A stretch of 64,000 bases of DNA from Wohlfahrtiimonas larvae (GTDB taxonomy: Bacteria; Pseudomonadota; Gammaproteobacteria; Cardiobacteriales; Wohlfahrtiimonadaceae), in the NCBI RefSeq assembly GCF_039543665.1, contig NZ_BAABKE010000004.1, positions 1 through 64,000 of the forward strand, read 5' to 3'. Both the position numbers and the translations under genes were made by a program. Below, piece by piece: positions 24,062-33,218 of this stretch. The number at the start of each line of letters is the position of its first letter. Position 1 is the first letter of the stretch. The notes under the pieces were generated by a model that had not been told where the DNA came from, ran no database searches, and saw only the letters and a program-made list of their open reading frames with translations.

Positions 24062-25360
24062 CTAACATTGTGATTTATTGATCATAATTTTTATGATTTG
24101 CTCATCCGTTTGTTTCATCCCCTCTGTTACTAAATTGCCAAGATTACGAATGCTCTCTTCTACAGTAGGCGAAACCAAACCTTCTTGCCCTGTAACACGT
24201 ACATTATCCAATGCCATAATCACTGCTTTAAATGCAGAATTTGCGGTAGATGAAACTTTCATTGCACAACTATTTGCGGCACCATCACAAATAATCCCTG
24301 AAACATCACCAATCATGCTACAAATTGCATCGTTGATCACATCTAGCTTTTTATCACCTAGCAACCAACCCATACCAGCTGCTGCACCCATTGCTGCTGT
24401 AGATGTTGCACACAATGCGGATAATGCTGGAAATGTATTATGAATATAAATAGCCACCAAATGAGATAATGTTTGTGCTCGAATTCGCTCTTCTTCAGAA
24501 GCTTTCACAAAATCAGCCACAACCACAACCGGCATCGTTGCAGAAATTCCTTGATTGCCAGAACCTGAATTACTCATCGCAGGCAATGTTGCACCGCCCA
24601 TACGAGCATCTGAGCCAGCACTTGTACGGATCATAATATCTGTCATTAAATCTTTGGCAATAAATCCTTTATCCAATTGCTTCATCATGGTTTTACCTAT
24701 ATGCAAACCATAATCATTTTTTAAACCTTCAATAGACAATGCATTATTAATGATCTCAGCCTCTTTCATAAATGTAATATCTTCAATGGGCACATGTGTA
24801 CAGAAATCATAAATATCTGCGATGGAAGCTCCAGATAAATCATAAGGCTTTGTATGCTCCTTCCCCTCAATCACAGCCTCTTCAAAAATTACTTCATTAT
24901 CTTTTTCAATACGAACAATCTTAGTATGTGTATCTGCAATACAAACGCGCGCAGTATGATTGGCTGTTTGAATTTCAGCCTCACTATAAAGCACTTTATC
25001 AATATCTGCGATCGTAACTGATACTAAATTATCATCCAAAAGCTGCTTAGCTGTAGCCACATGATCATTATTAATATTCTTCAAAACCTCTAAGCCAGCA
25101 TCAGCATCACCACAAACCGCACCAGCTGCTGCTGCAATTGCAAGGCCTTTCATCCCTGTACCAGGAACTGTAACCCCCATGCCATTTTTCATCAAATTAG
25201 GAGAAACCTTTGCTGTTATGCGAATAATTGTATCATTACCCACAACTGCTCGTGCTTTGGCAGCCGCTAAAGCCAAAGAAATCGGCTCAGTACAACCTAA
25301 AGCAGGCTTTACCTCATTTTTTAATGCTTTAATGTACTCGTTCCAAATCATATGACTCAT
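24062..25360 (-). CDS. cyuA: L-cysteine desulfidase / serine dehydratase-alpha family (UPF0597, YhaM/CyuA)
   Basis: 432 residues. The family signature is clear: KPALGCTEPISLALAAA near the start, SGSGNQGISATMPVVV in the middle, and ICDGAANSCAMKVSS toward the end. The three conserved cysteines (GCTEP, CDG, SCA) hold a [4Fe-4S] cluster. The enzyme releases sulfide from L-cysteine, giving pyruvate and ammonia. It stands alone. GGGAG lies ten bases before the chosen ATG; an ATG three codons later is also possible. L-serine cannot be ruled out as substrate from sequence. Confidence 0.9.
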   Translation of the reverse strand: MSHMIWNEYIKALKNEVKPALGCTEPISLALAAAKARAVVGNDTIIRITAKVSPNLMKNGMGVTVPGTGMKGLAIAAAAGAVCGDADAGLEVLKNINNDHVATAKQLLDDNLVSVTIADIDKVLYSEAEIQTANHTARVCIADTHTKIVRIEKDNEVIFEEAVIEGKEHTKPYDLSGASIADIYDFCTHVPIEDITFMKEAEIINNALSIEGLKNDYGLHIGKTMMKQLDKGFIAKDLMTDIMIRTSAGSDARMGGATLPAMSNSGSGNQGISATMPVVVVADFVKASEEERIRAQTLSHLVAIYIHNTFPALSALCATSTAAMGAAAGMGWLLGDKKLDVINDAICSMIGDVSGIICDGAANSCAMKVSSTANSAFKAVIMALDNVRVTGQEGLVSPTVEESIRNLGNLVTEGMKQTDEQIIKIMINKSQC

Positions 25361-25502
25361 GATGAATAATCTCCCATACTTAAGTGAAGTCCTATTTGCC
25401 CATTATAATAAGCATGATATATTATTTCATAAATTTCACTCATCAAATTAACCTATATTTACTTTTGAATGCATTTTCTTAAATAATCATCAAAAATAAT
25501 GA

Positions 25503-26270
25503 TCATTGGCAAAACTGAAGCACACTCAAAGCTGCCAACATTGAAGTTTTAGGATTATTAGGTAATGGTAAACCTTGCATTGTTATCTTCATTTCCCCAA
25601 ACACACCTTTCACTTGAATATTATGCTGATTACGTTCACTTAACGGATCCGCAATTAACTCAACCACCGTTGCATCCATTCCAATACCAGCTAAAGCAAT
25701 CGTTGCTGCCACATTAGAATTAGCAGGAAATAACGTTGCAGCTTCTCGTGCTGTGCCTTTAAAAAAGGTTGTGGCTTCTTGAATATTACTTAAATCTATC
25801 AAGGATTCAGCATGACTACCTCGCCAGCCTTCAGGCGGTTTTCGCCCTTGATAAATGACTTGATCTAAACCCGCTAGCTTCGCCGCTGCTAAACCATCCA
25901 TACCTGCCACAGCACCCGTTAAAAGATAGGCTTGACATCGATGATCTATTTCAGCTTGTTTCACTTTTGCTTCAAAATCACTATCAGCAAATGCCCCCAC
26001 AGAAATCACACCAACATCTAAACCCAAAGCTAATAGATCCAACAGATGCTGTTTAACACCTGCTTGCCCTGCCATTTCCACAACAATATCAGGCTTGCCT
26101 TGTAATTCTGAAACACAGCTAATCACCTGAACAGAATCACTCATAATATTTTGTATTTGCTTAACTCTTTCTGGCTTCACTAACAAATAACCGAGCGATA
26201 AATCGCTCGGCAAATTTGCTACTACATATTGAGCCATGGCACCGTAACCTATTACCATGATCTTTTTCAT
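25503..26270 (-). CDS. nadX: L-aspartate dehydrogenase
   Basis: 255 residues. N-terminal Rossmann fold (MVIGYGAMAQYV), then MAGQAGVKQHLLDLL, SVGAFAD, LLTGAVAGMDGLAAAKL (catalytic region) and ATLFPANSNVAATIALAGIG, all typical of NadX. It oxidises L-aspartate to iminoaspartate with NAD(P), feeding NadA in NAD synthesis in place of NadB. It follows purD by two bases, so the two are co-transcribed. This links purine and NAD synthesis only by operon, not mechanism. Confidence 0.9.
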   Translation of the reverse strand: MKKIMVIGYGAMAQYVVANLPSDLSLGYLLVKPERVKQIQNIMSDSVQVISCVSELQGKPDIVVEMAGQAGVKQHLLDLLALGLDVGVISVGAFADSDFEAKVKQAEIDHRCQAYLLTGAVAGMDGLAAAKLAGLDQVIYQGRKPPEGWRGSHAESLIDLSNIQEATTFFKGTAREAATLFPANSNVAATIALAGIGMDATVVELIADPLSERNQHNIQVKGVFGEMKITMQGLPLPNNPKTSMLAALSVLQFCQ

Positions 26271-26272
26271 AT

Positions 26273-27535
26273 CTATTTCTCTTTAAAACGATGTCCAATG
26301 TCTTTACGGAAGAATGTGCCTTCTGTCGAAACTTGATCCATCATTGCATAAGCATTCGCTTTAGCTTCTTTAAATGTTGGCGCACTGCCTGTTACTACTA
26401 AAATACGGCCACCATTTGATATGATTTGACCATCTTTTTCAGCAACACCTGCATTGAAAATCATATTATTCACGCCATCCGCTTTCACATTTTTCAATGG
26501 ATAACCCAATTTAGGTTCTTGCGGATAACCTTCTGAGGCTAAAACTACGCCCACACAATATTCATTTTTCCATTTTACTTTAGGAATCTCACCATCGGTT
26601 AACATAGATAAAATCACATCCACCAAGTCGCTTTCCAATAATGGCAAAATAACTTCTGCTTCAGGATCACCAAAGCGAGCATTGAATTCTATGGTTTTAA
26701 AACCTTCTTTTGTTAAAATTAAACCACCATACAAAAAGCCTGTGAATGGCTTACCTTCTTTGACTAAACCATCAGCAACTGGCTGCATGATTGTTTTCAC
26801 TGCAATTGCAGTTTCATCACTATCTGCGGTGAAGCAAGGAGCATAAGCACCCATTCCACCTGTATTTGGACCTTCATCATTATCGTAAGCACGTTTGTGA
26901 TCTTGCGCCATGACCATTGGCACAACTTTATTACCATGAACAAAACACATTAATGAATATTCATTGCCTTCCAAGAACTCTTCAATCACGATACGAGCAC
27001 CAGCATCACCAAAGCGGTTATCCTCCAGCATATCTACAACTGTTGCTCTTGCTTCATCCATTGTTGTTGGTAATACAACACCTTTACCTGCTGCCAAGCC
27101 ATCAGCTTTGATAACAATTGGCACGCCCACTTTTTCAAGGTATTGAATAGCATCTGCTGTATTGGTAAATGTTTGATGCACTGCTGTCGGCACATCATAT
27201 TTATTCATAATGATTTTAGCGAAATCTTTACTGCCTTCGATCTGTGCTGCATTTTGGTTTGGCCCCCAAACTTTAATGCCTTTTGCATTCATTTGATCAG
27301 CAACACCTGCAACCAAGCTTGATTCAGGTCCCACGATCACTAAATCAATATGATTTGCTTCTGCCCAATTAGCCAATTCTTCTGCATTGGTTTCAGAAAT
27401 ATTCACCAAAGTTGCAATGTCCTTCATACCAACATTACCTGGTGCTACAAATACATCTGAAACTTTAGAACTTTGCTTTACTTTCCAAGCCAAAGCATGT
27501 TCGCGCCCACCTTTACCAACAATTAAAATTTTCAT
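26273..27535 (-). CDS. purD: Phosphoribosylamine-glycine ligase
   Basis: 420 residues from the ATG of MKILIVGKGGREHAL, where PurD proteins begin; a frame start seven codons upstream is ignored, and GAGAAA precedes this ATG. ATP-grasp features are VIKADGLAAGKGV, GEEFLEGNEYSL-like VIEEFLEGNEYS, PNTGGMGAYAP and FNARFGDPEAEV. It makes glycinamide ribonucleotide, step 2 of purine synthesis. It is separated by 9 kb from the other pur genes and paired with nadX. Confidence 0.96.
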   Translation of the reverse strand: MKILIVGKGGREHALAWKVKQSSKVSDVFVAPGNVGMKDIATLVNISETNAEELANWAEANHIDLVIVGPESSLVAGVADQMNAKGIKVWGPNQNAAQIEGSKDFAKIIMNKYDVPTAVHQTFTNTADAIQYLEKVGVPIVIKADGLAAGKGVVLPTTMDEARATVVDMLEDNRFGDAGARIVIEEFLEGNEYSLMCFVHGNKVVPMVMAQDHKRAYDNDEGPNTGGMGAYAPCFTADSDETAIAVKTIMQPVADGLVKEGKPFTGFLYGGLILTKEGFKTIEFNARFGDPEAEVILPLLESDLVDVILSMLTDGEIPKVKWKNEYCVGVVLASEGYPQEPKLGYPLKNVKADGVNNMIFNAGVAEKDGQIISNGGRILVVTGSAPTFKEAKANAYAMMDQVSTEGTFFRKDIGHRFKEK

Positions 27536-27600
27536 CGTTTCTCTATTCTCACTCACTAAAATATCAAATTCATGATCCTACAAAGCGGTCATATCATATC

Positions 27601-27615
27601 ATTCATTGAATGAAT
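27601..27615. promoter_or_regulatory. 15-bp palindrome upstream of purD
   Basis: ATTCATTGAATGAAT, perfect apart from the central base, lies about 70 bases before the purD start, just upstream of a TATGAT hexamer (minus strand, 27598-27593) that could be a -10. No good -35 is seen. It may be an operator; no known binding protein is suggested. Confidence 0.3.
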
Positions 27616-27621
27616 ATATAA

Positions 27622-27652
27622 GAAAAAAGGTAGTCACTTTCAGCAACTACCT
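27622..27652 (-). terminator. Terminator of the amine oxidase-cytochrome operon
   Basis: On the minus strand AGGTAGT (from 27652), an 11-base loop, ACTACCT, then six T. It sits between the cytochrome c stop and the purD control region, insulating the two operons. Confidence 0.85.
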
Positions 27653-27708
27653 CTTTATTATTCAATATCTTACTTTACCTAAAGATATCTAATGATAACT
27701 CATTGACT

Positions 27709-28119
27709 TTAGTTCAAATCGTTATAGTCGTAATCTGCAACACGCATTGGCGCAACATCTTTCGCTGTAATTGTTTCTTTCACACCGTTAAAGTTAGTAC
27801 GCACATAGTTCACAACATTTGCAATTTGTTCATCATCCAAAATGCCACCTAAAGCTGGCATACCATGTAAACCATACAATACTACGATGGATGGATAAGC
27901 TGCTTGTTGCAATTTTGGATTATCTTTCAATGCTGGGTAAAAACCTGCACCGACTGCACCACGACCATCTGGCATATGACAACCTGCACAAGAAGCATTA
28001 TAAATTTCTTCACCGCCTCTTACTTCGATAACGCCACTACCTGCTAAACCGCCCGCACCATCAGCGTAAACAAAGTTCAACATGCTTAAAAATGCAGTAC
28101 CTAAAAGAATCTTTTTCAT
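27709..28119 (-). CDS. Periplasmic c-type cytochrome
   Basis: 136 residues. A signal peptide (MKKILLGTAFLSMLNFVYA) is followed by a class I cytochrome c domain with C44-A-G-C47-H48 for covalent haem. The Met-containing GLHGMPALGG probably supplies the axial Met, and NVVNYVRTNFNG is the C-terminal helix. It lies 16 bases after the flavin amine oxidase gene. The likely role is to accept electrons from that enzyme in the periplasm and pass them to the terminal oxidase, as for other cytochrome-linked amine oxidases such as the nicotine oxidoreductase NicA2 with CycN. Confidence 0.9.
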   Translation of the reverse strand: MKKILLGTAFLSMLNFVYADGAGGLAGSGVIEVRGGEEIYNASCAGCHMPDGRGAVGAGFYPALKDNPKLQQAAYPSIVVLYGLHGMPALGGILDDEQIANVVNYVRTNFNGVKETITAKDVAPMRVADYDYNDLN

Positions 28120-28135
28120 CTGTCTTGTCCTTCAA

Positions 28136-29719
28136 TTATTTCTTAGATGCTCTGTCGTTCAATTGGCGAATTGCTTCTAATGAAGACAAAATCGCACCTT
28201 CTTGCCACGCAGGAATGTAAGAAACATGCTCACCTGCCAACACAACACGGTTATCCATTGTTGAAACATCTTTAAAATGTTTTTCACGAGTTGTATCAGT
28301 CCATAAACCATAGCAACCTAAAGTACCTGGATTACGGTGCCATGCAACAGAAATACCATTATCAAACTCTTCTTTAGCTTGTGGATGGATTTTTACGAAA
28401 TCATCCATAACCTTAGCCAAACGGTTTTCAGGTGTTCTTGCAGAGAAATCAAATGAGTTAATACCAAATTGGTAAGCCGCCAATACAACACCTGGGCCTT
28501 TAGAGAAATACTGATCACTAGGATAAGAAATCTGGCCAATATCTAAATCTGTAAAGGTAATACCACCGTAGATTTGCTCATCTTCTTCCCAGAAACGACG
28601 CTTGAATTGAACACCAGCTTTAAAGCTTGTTGCATAGTGAACTGCAGCGATACCATCTTTAACTTTACGGCTCAAATTATTTTTGATTTGTGCCAATACT
28701 GAGAAAGGAATTGTACAAACGCACCATTCAGCTGTTTCTACTTTCTCTTTATCGCCATCAGCCATATCAACGTAAGTTACTTTAACGCCTTTATCATCTT
28801 GGTTGATTTCAATAACTTTTGAACTCAATTGAATGTCTGACATTAAATCTTTAGCAATTGCTTTAGGCAACTGATCCATACCACCCACTGGCTGGAACAT
28901 TGTTGATGCATATTCAATGTTGAAATGCATATTCAATGCTGACCACAAATTTGAAGACAATACGTCATCAAAATTCAAAGGCGTTGATGGAATTGCATCA
29001 TGAGTTGCGCCAGCTGGTGTTGCCCAACCGCGGTAATGAGAACCAGTTTCACCAGTGTAGCGATAGTTCTTATCCAAAGCACCCCATTCTTTCAATGCTT
29101 CTAGCAACATTTCTTTATTTTCTTTAGTGATCGAATCATCCAAGTTATTTTGGTTGATTGATTTTGCTAACAATTCGTTAGTGTGGCCACGGAAATCAGA
29201 GAAAATTTCGCGATATCTTTGTGGCTTGCCACCAAATGCATTTGAGTTATGCAAATAAGCATTTTGGTTCACTTGTTGGAATGGTTGCATTTGTACGCCA
29301 AATTCACGTGCATAGTGCAAGTAACCTTGGTGATGATAAGGAATTCTCCATGGACCTGGGTTCAAGTATTGACCTTCAGCAAATTCACATTTTTGAGTGT
29401 AACCACCTAATTCAGTGTACTCATCGCCACCACGTAATGACCAAGCACGGCCACCAACGCGATCGTTGAAATCTAGAATTTTAACTTTATAGCCTGCTTT
29501 TTTTAATTCATAAGCAGCAACTAAACCTGCTAAACCTGCACCCAAAATCAAAACTGTTGACCCTTTTGGGGCATTTGTTAAGTTTGGCGCACCATTGAAA
29601 TCGCTCTTATTCAACATGCCGAATGCCATCATTGAATTGTATAATGCGAATCCACCAGCAGTCGCTCCAATCATTTTGAGAAGATCGCGACGCTTCATAT
29701 CTTTAGCTTCATTAGCCAT
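28136..29719 (-). CDS. Tat-exported flavin amine oxidase/dehydrogenase
   Basis: 527 residues. A Tat signal (MKRRDLLKMIGATAGGFALY) occupies residues 8-30. The FAD-binding GxGxxG is ILGAGLAGLVAAYELKKAG (~56-75), with GGRAW after it. The C-terminal FAD site is VVLAGEHVSYIPAWQEGAILSS near 500. This is the monoamine oxidase / L-amino-acid oxidase fold. The substrate cannot be read from sequence; an amine or amino acid used in the periplasm is likely. The cytochrome c gene directly downstream suggests a dehydrogenase using cytochrome rather than O2. GGGGAAA precedes the ATG. Confidence 0.9.
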   Translation of the reverse strand: MANEAKDMKRRDLLKMIGATAGGFALYNSMMAFGMLNKSDFNGAPNLTNAPKGSTVLILGAGLAGLVAAYELKKAGYKVKILDFNDRVGGRAWSLRGGDEYTELGGYTQKCEFAEGQYLNPGPWRIPYHHQGYLHYAREFGVQMQPFQQVNQNAYLHNSNAFGGKPQRYREIFSDFRGHTNELLAKSINQNNLDDSITKENKEMLLEALKEWGALDKNYRYTGETGSHYRGWATPAGATHDAIPSTPLNFDDVLSSNLWSALNMHFNIEYASTMFQPVGGMDQLPKAIAKDLMSDIQLSSKVIEINQDDKGVKVTYVDMADGDKEKVETAEWCVCTIPFSVLAQIKNNLSRKVKDGIAAVHYATSFKAGVQFKRRFWEEDEQIYGGITFTDLDIGQISYPSDQYFSKGPGVVLAAYQFGINSFDFSARTPENRLAKVMDDFVKIHPQAKEEFDNGISVAWHRNPGTLGCYGLWTDTTREKHFKDVSTMDNRVVLAGEHVSYIPAWQEGAILSSLEAIRQLNDRASKK

Positions 29720-30044
29720 AATTTCCCCTTACTCCTTGGTACTAACTGATATTAATCAACCATAAAAGATAAATCTTATGATTAATATCAAGAATAATTT
29801 TTGCTACCTGTGCTAGAGCACGATAGGCGGGCAATCATATCACAAATTTTTTTTATTGGCCTAGGAAATTATAATCAAATAAATCCATTCTAAAACATAC
29901 ACTTAAAATTTTAAGATAAAAAACACTCATAAATTCTATATATTTTTCAAATAAATATAACAAAGAGAATTATTTGTATTTGGGCAAAAATAATACAAAC
30001 TCATTCGGTATGTGAAGTATGCATAGTACATTTTCCCAAAAAAT
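29720..30044. other. Long non-coding leader region of the amine oxidase operon
   Basis: About 325 bases without a gene. Near the start codon is a 12-bp inverted repeat (29747-29790). Further out is a near-palindrome GTGCT-AG-AGCAC (29810-29821), possibly an operator. The remainder is very AT-rich with no recognisable promoter pair or RNA. Confidence 0.6.
29747..29790 (-). promoter_or_regulatory. 12-bp inverted repeat in the amine oxidase leader
   Basis: TGATATTAATCA (29747-29758) and TGATTAATATCA (29779-29790) are exact reverse complements, with an inner AAGAT/ATCTT pair between them. In RNA it would form a long hairpin ending 28 bases before the start codon. In DNA it could be a tandem operator. 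Function inferred only from symmetry and place. Confidence 0.4.
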
Positions 30045-30068
30045 AAGCCCCTAAAATTTTAGGGGCTT
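30038..30068 (-). terminator. Strong terminator after the VOC gene
   Basis: A perfect 24-base palindrome with arms AAGCCCCTAAAA (30045-30056) and TTTTAGGGGCTT (30057-30068). On the minus strand it is followed by ATTTTTTGGG. It ends the 30118-30465 transcript and isolates it from the amine oxidase leader. Confidence 0.88.
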
Positions 30069-30117
30069 GAAAAATATTAAATCACAATAATGACTTTTCT
30101 AAATTGTATAGAGCTTT

Positions 30118-30459
30118 TTATACATTCGACCAAACAGCCAATTCATAGCCATCCGAATCTTTAAAATGGAATCGTTTACCACCAGGAAATTCAAAAATAT
30201 CAGCAGTGATGATTCCACCTGCATTTTTAATATTATTTAATGTATTTTCTAAATCATGACTGAATAATATAACTAAAGCACCACCTTTTGAATTTACATC
30301 ATCCGCTTGGAAGAAACCACCTTTCAAAGCACCTGAATTAAACTCGCAATATTGCTCACCATAATCTACAAATTTCCAACCTAAAGCTGAATAAAATGCT
30401 TTGCTTTTAGCAATATTTTTTACATTAAATTCGATGTAATTAATTGCGATAGTTTCCAT
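30118..30459 (-). CDS. VOC-superfamily (glyoxalase-like) protein
   Basis: 113 residues from the second Met (METIAINYIEFNVKN), the usual opening of this family; a Met two codons earlier is also possible. Two beta-alpha-beta-beta-beta modules are visible: YIEFNVKNIAKSKAFYSALGW, then GGIITADIFEFPGGKRFHFKDSDGYELAVW. The metal/substrate positions (E near 9 and the C-terminal E in GYELAVW) are those of single-domain VOC proteins. Substrate unknown; close relatives are annotated only as glyoxalase/bleomycin-resistance/dioxygenase. Confidence 0.88.
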   Translation of the reverse strand: METIAINYIEFNVKNIAKSKAFYSALGWKFVDYGEQYCEFNSGALKGGFFQADDVNSKGGALVILFSHDLENTLNNIKNAGGIITADIFEFPGGKRFHFKDSDGYELAVWSNV

Positions 30460-30500
30460 TGTCATAAATTTAGCCTATTTCAGATATTATCTAAATAATA

Positions 30501-32045
30501 TTAACGTTTCGTATGTCGCTTAAAAGCAACTATTGTCTGCCAAGTTAAACTTGCAAACATTATATAGAATATCAGGCTTAGAAACTCCATCCCTTCTTTT
30601 GCAAAAGACTTGAATGGAATAATATTTTTAGCAATATTATTTATAGATTGTGACAACCAAGAAAAAACATTATTGAATGGCGGATACATTCTATATAAAT
30701 AATCATTTTCTTGAGCATAAATTAACCCCGAATAAAATATAGCCATAAGCAGCATCCATACAATTGGCTTAATATAACTTTGCCCAAAATTAGATGCTTT
30801 TTCATTGAACCATAAAATTATTCGTTCTTGCCAATTACCTCCTTGACGAGATAATTCTTGCTTATATTTCTTCATTTCTTTCACAAAGAAATCATTGGCA
30901 TCTATATGATTACCAATTTTATCAAAGGAATTTTTAATAATACGCAATGTTTCTCTATTTGTATTATCTGAGAGCAATTGGATATTTAAAAAATTAGGTA
31001 CTTCTTTTAAGTTTGCATTTTCTAAATCCAAACCAAGATGAAATCTAGAATTTCTAAAGCTCGTAAAACTCAGGAATGTCGTGTATTTAAATATTGCCAT
31101 ACAATCTATACAGTCTCTTCCTACAGAAAAATTACAATGCTCAAAGCTTGCAACATTACTGAATACACACTTGAAGCACTCAAACCCACCGAATTTTGAG
31201 TCCTGTACATCAAACATTCCTTCAAAATTTGTATTTTTAGCCTCAAACATCATAGCTATATGGCTATCTTTCATTTCAAATTTTGATTTAAATTCAGTAT
31301 TTTTTATTAGAATAGATCTAGCATTCAAGTTATTTAATATAAAATCATCTTGTAAAACACATTTAGTGATTCTTAAAGCGCCAATTTCAATTTCTGAATC
31401 ATTACTATTTATAAAGATTTTATTCTCAAATATCATATTTTCAAAAGATAGCTTTTGATGAAAAATGCAATCTGTAAATAATGCGATACCTAGGGTATTA
31501 TCACCATCCCACGCTGAAATACTTACCTCGTTATTAAAAATACAACTTTGGTATATAACATTATTTACATTTTCTAAAAGAGATGTATTTTGAATCATCC
31601 AATATTGTTTAAAGTTGCAGTCTTGATAAAACACCTGTACATCTTGGATATTTAAAGATGTAGCTGAAAAGCTACAGTAATTAAAATGAATACCTTTCAG
31701 CTGAGTTAATACTCTCAAATAATCAAATTTATCTCTAGCATCTCTGCAAGGAAAAAAAATCAAATTAAAAACTATTACTTCATCCTTAAATAAATCTCTA
31801 ATTTCTTCTGATGCCTCTCCTGATCGAAGATACTCTCTTAATAACTCTTTGTTATCAACTTGGATTCTACGAAACTCTAATATGCTCTCTATAATATAAT
31901 CTATTAATTCATCATAGAAATTTCTTAAAATTGAAATATTATAATAATCAGTTGAGTAATCGTGTTTATCACAATGTAAAACACATTGATTACTGTCTTG
32001 AAAACAATCTCGATTACATCCTTCTATATTACATTTATCATTCAA
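30501..32045 (-). CDS. Pentapeptide-like repeat protein with Cys-rich start and C-terminal membrane hairpin
   Basis: 514 residues, family not recognised. The first ~30 residues contain seven Cys and two His (C-N-I-E-G-C-N-R-D-C, then C-V-L-H-C), a likely zinc site. Residues ~120-345 look like a right-handed beta helix built from irregular pentapeptide-type repeats (phrases such as NCSFSATSLNIQDVQ, then NARSILIKNTEFKSKFEM). A helical part precedes two membrane segments at about 425-445 and 485-503. The gene is markedly AT-rich, stands alone, and uses rare codons such as ATA often, which suggests acquisition by transfer. It could be a membrane effector or immunity protein. Confidence 0.78.
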   Translation of the reverse strand: MNDKCNIEGCNRDCFQDSNQCVLHCDKHDYSTDYYNISILRNFYDELIDYIIESILEFRRIQVDNKELLREYLRSGEASEEIRDLFKDEVIVFNLIFFPCRDARDKFDYLRVLTQLKGIHFNYCSFSATSLNIQDVQVFYQDCNFKQYWMIQNTSLLENVNNVIYQSCIFNNEVSISAWDGDNTLGIALFTDCIFHQKLSFENMIFENKIFINSNDSEIEIGALRITKCVLQDDFILNNLNARSILIKNTEFKSKFEMKDSHIAMMFEAKNTNFEGMFDVQDSKFGGFECFKCVFSNVASFEHCNFSVGRDCIDCMAIFKYTTFLSFTSFRNSRFHLGLDLENANLKEVPNFLNIQLLSDNTNRETLRIIKNSFDKIGNHIDANDFFVKEMKKYKQELSRQGGNWQERIILWFNEKASNFGQSYIKPIVWMLLMAIFYSGLIYAQENDYLYRMYPPFNNVFSWLSQSINNIAKNIIPFKSFAKEGMEFLSLIFYIMFASLTWQTIVAFKRHTKR

Positions 32046-32142
32046 CTCAAAACCTCTTTTAGTAATCTTCTAGTTAGTCTAAATATAAAATGCCCATATA
32101 TATCAATATTAATATATACATTTGTATAATATTAATTATGTA

Positions 32143-33123
32143 TTATGAATTTAAGATTGAAGCCAATTTTGTTAAATCAATATTACCACCAGAGATAATC
32201 ACAACAGTTTTCTTGCCTTCGATATATTCAGGGCCAATTTTGCCACTCAAAATCGCTGCTGTTGATAATGCACCTGCGCCTTCACTGATGATCTTATTGC
32301 GTTGCACCAACGCAATCATGCTTTTTCTAATTTCTTCTTCACTGACTGTCACAACTTCTGTCACTAAACTTTTCGTGATTTTAAATGTTAATTCGCCTGG
32401 CATTGCCACATCGCAACCATCTGCAATCGTACTCGTATCACGATGAGATACAACTTTATCTGCTAGCAATGAAGCCGCCATGCCATGCACATTCTCAGCC
32501 TGCACGCCAAAAATATGAATATTAGGATTAAAAGATTTTAAAGCAACTGCAATACCCGCGATCAAACCGCCGCCACCGATTGGCACAACAATATTATCAA
32601 CATCCCACAAATCTTCTAAAATCTCTAAGCCTATCGTACCTTGCCCCGCGATTACTTTAGTATCATCATAAGGATGCACAAAAACTCTACCTTCTTCCTT
32701 CACAATCTCTTGCGCTTTTTGCATGGTTTCATTGAAGTTTTGGCCATACAAAACAACTTCTGCACCATAGCCTTTTGTCGCATCAATTTTGGCTTTCGGC
32801 GCTGTTTCTGGCATCACGATTTTCGCATTAATGCCTAGCATACTACCGGATAATGCAACACCTTGCGCATGATTTCCCGCAGAACAAGCCACAACACCAT
32901 GTGCTGCTTCTTCGGCAGTTAGTGAACTTAATTTATTAAATGCACCACGCATTTTGAATGAGCCTGTACGCTGCATATTCTCAAATTTAACATAAATATC
33001 ACCTTTACATTTTTCACTGAGATAATTACTGCGAGCAATGCCAGTTTGATATACTTTTCCACTTAAAGCTTTCTGTGCTTCACGAATATCTTTCATTGTT
33101 ATTGGCAAATTAAATAGATCCAT
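32143..33123 (-). CDS. tdcB: Threonine ammonia-lyase, catabolic short form
   Basis: 326 residues, the length of TdcB and without the C-terminal ACT domains of biosynthetic IlvA. PLP Lys lies in RTGSFKMRGAFNKL (~57). The phosphate loop is VPIGGGGLIAGIAVAL (~185), with SAGNHAQGVAL for substrate binding. It converts threonine to 2-oxobutyrate and may also act on serine. No tdc operon partners are nearby, so a stand-alone role is likely. The gene name follows family type only. Confidence 0.9.
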   Translation of the reverse strand: MDLFNLPITMKDIREAQKALSGKVYQTGIARSNYLSEKCKGDIYVKFENMQRTGSFKMRGAFNKLSSLTAEEAAHGVVACSAGNHAQGVALSGSMLGINAKIVMPETAPKAKIDATKGYGAEVVLYGQNFNETMQKAQEIVKEEGRVFVHPYDDTKVIAGQGTIGLEILEDLWDVDNIVVPIGGGGLIAGIAVALKSFNPNIHIFGVQAENVHGMAASLLADKVVSHRDTSTIADGCDVAMPGELTFKITKSLVTEVVTVSEEEIRKSMIALVQRNKIISEGAGALSTAAILSGKIGPEYIEGKKTVVIISGGNIDLTKLASILNS

Positions 33124-33218
33124 GGCACTTTCCTTTTATTGAGTTAATCAATTATTTGAATTTTAGAAAAGTATTATATAGGAGCAGATTAATATAATGA
33201 AATAATATGCCTCACCAT

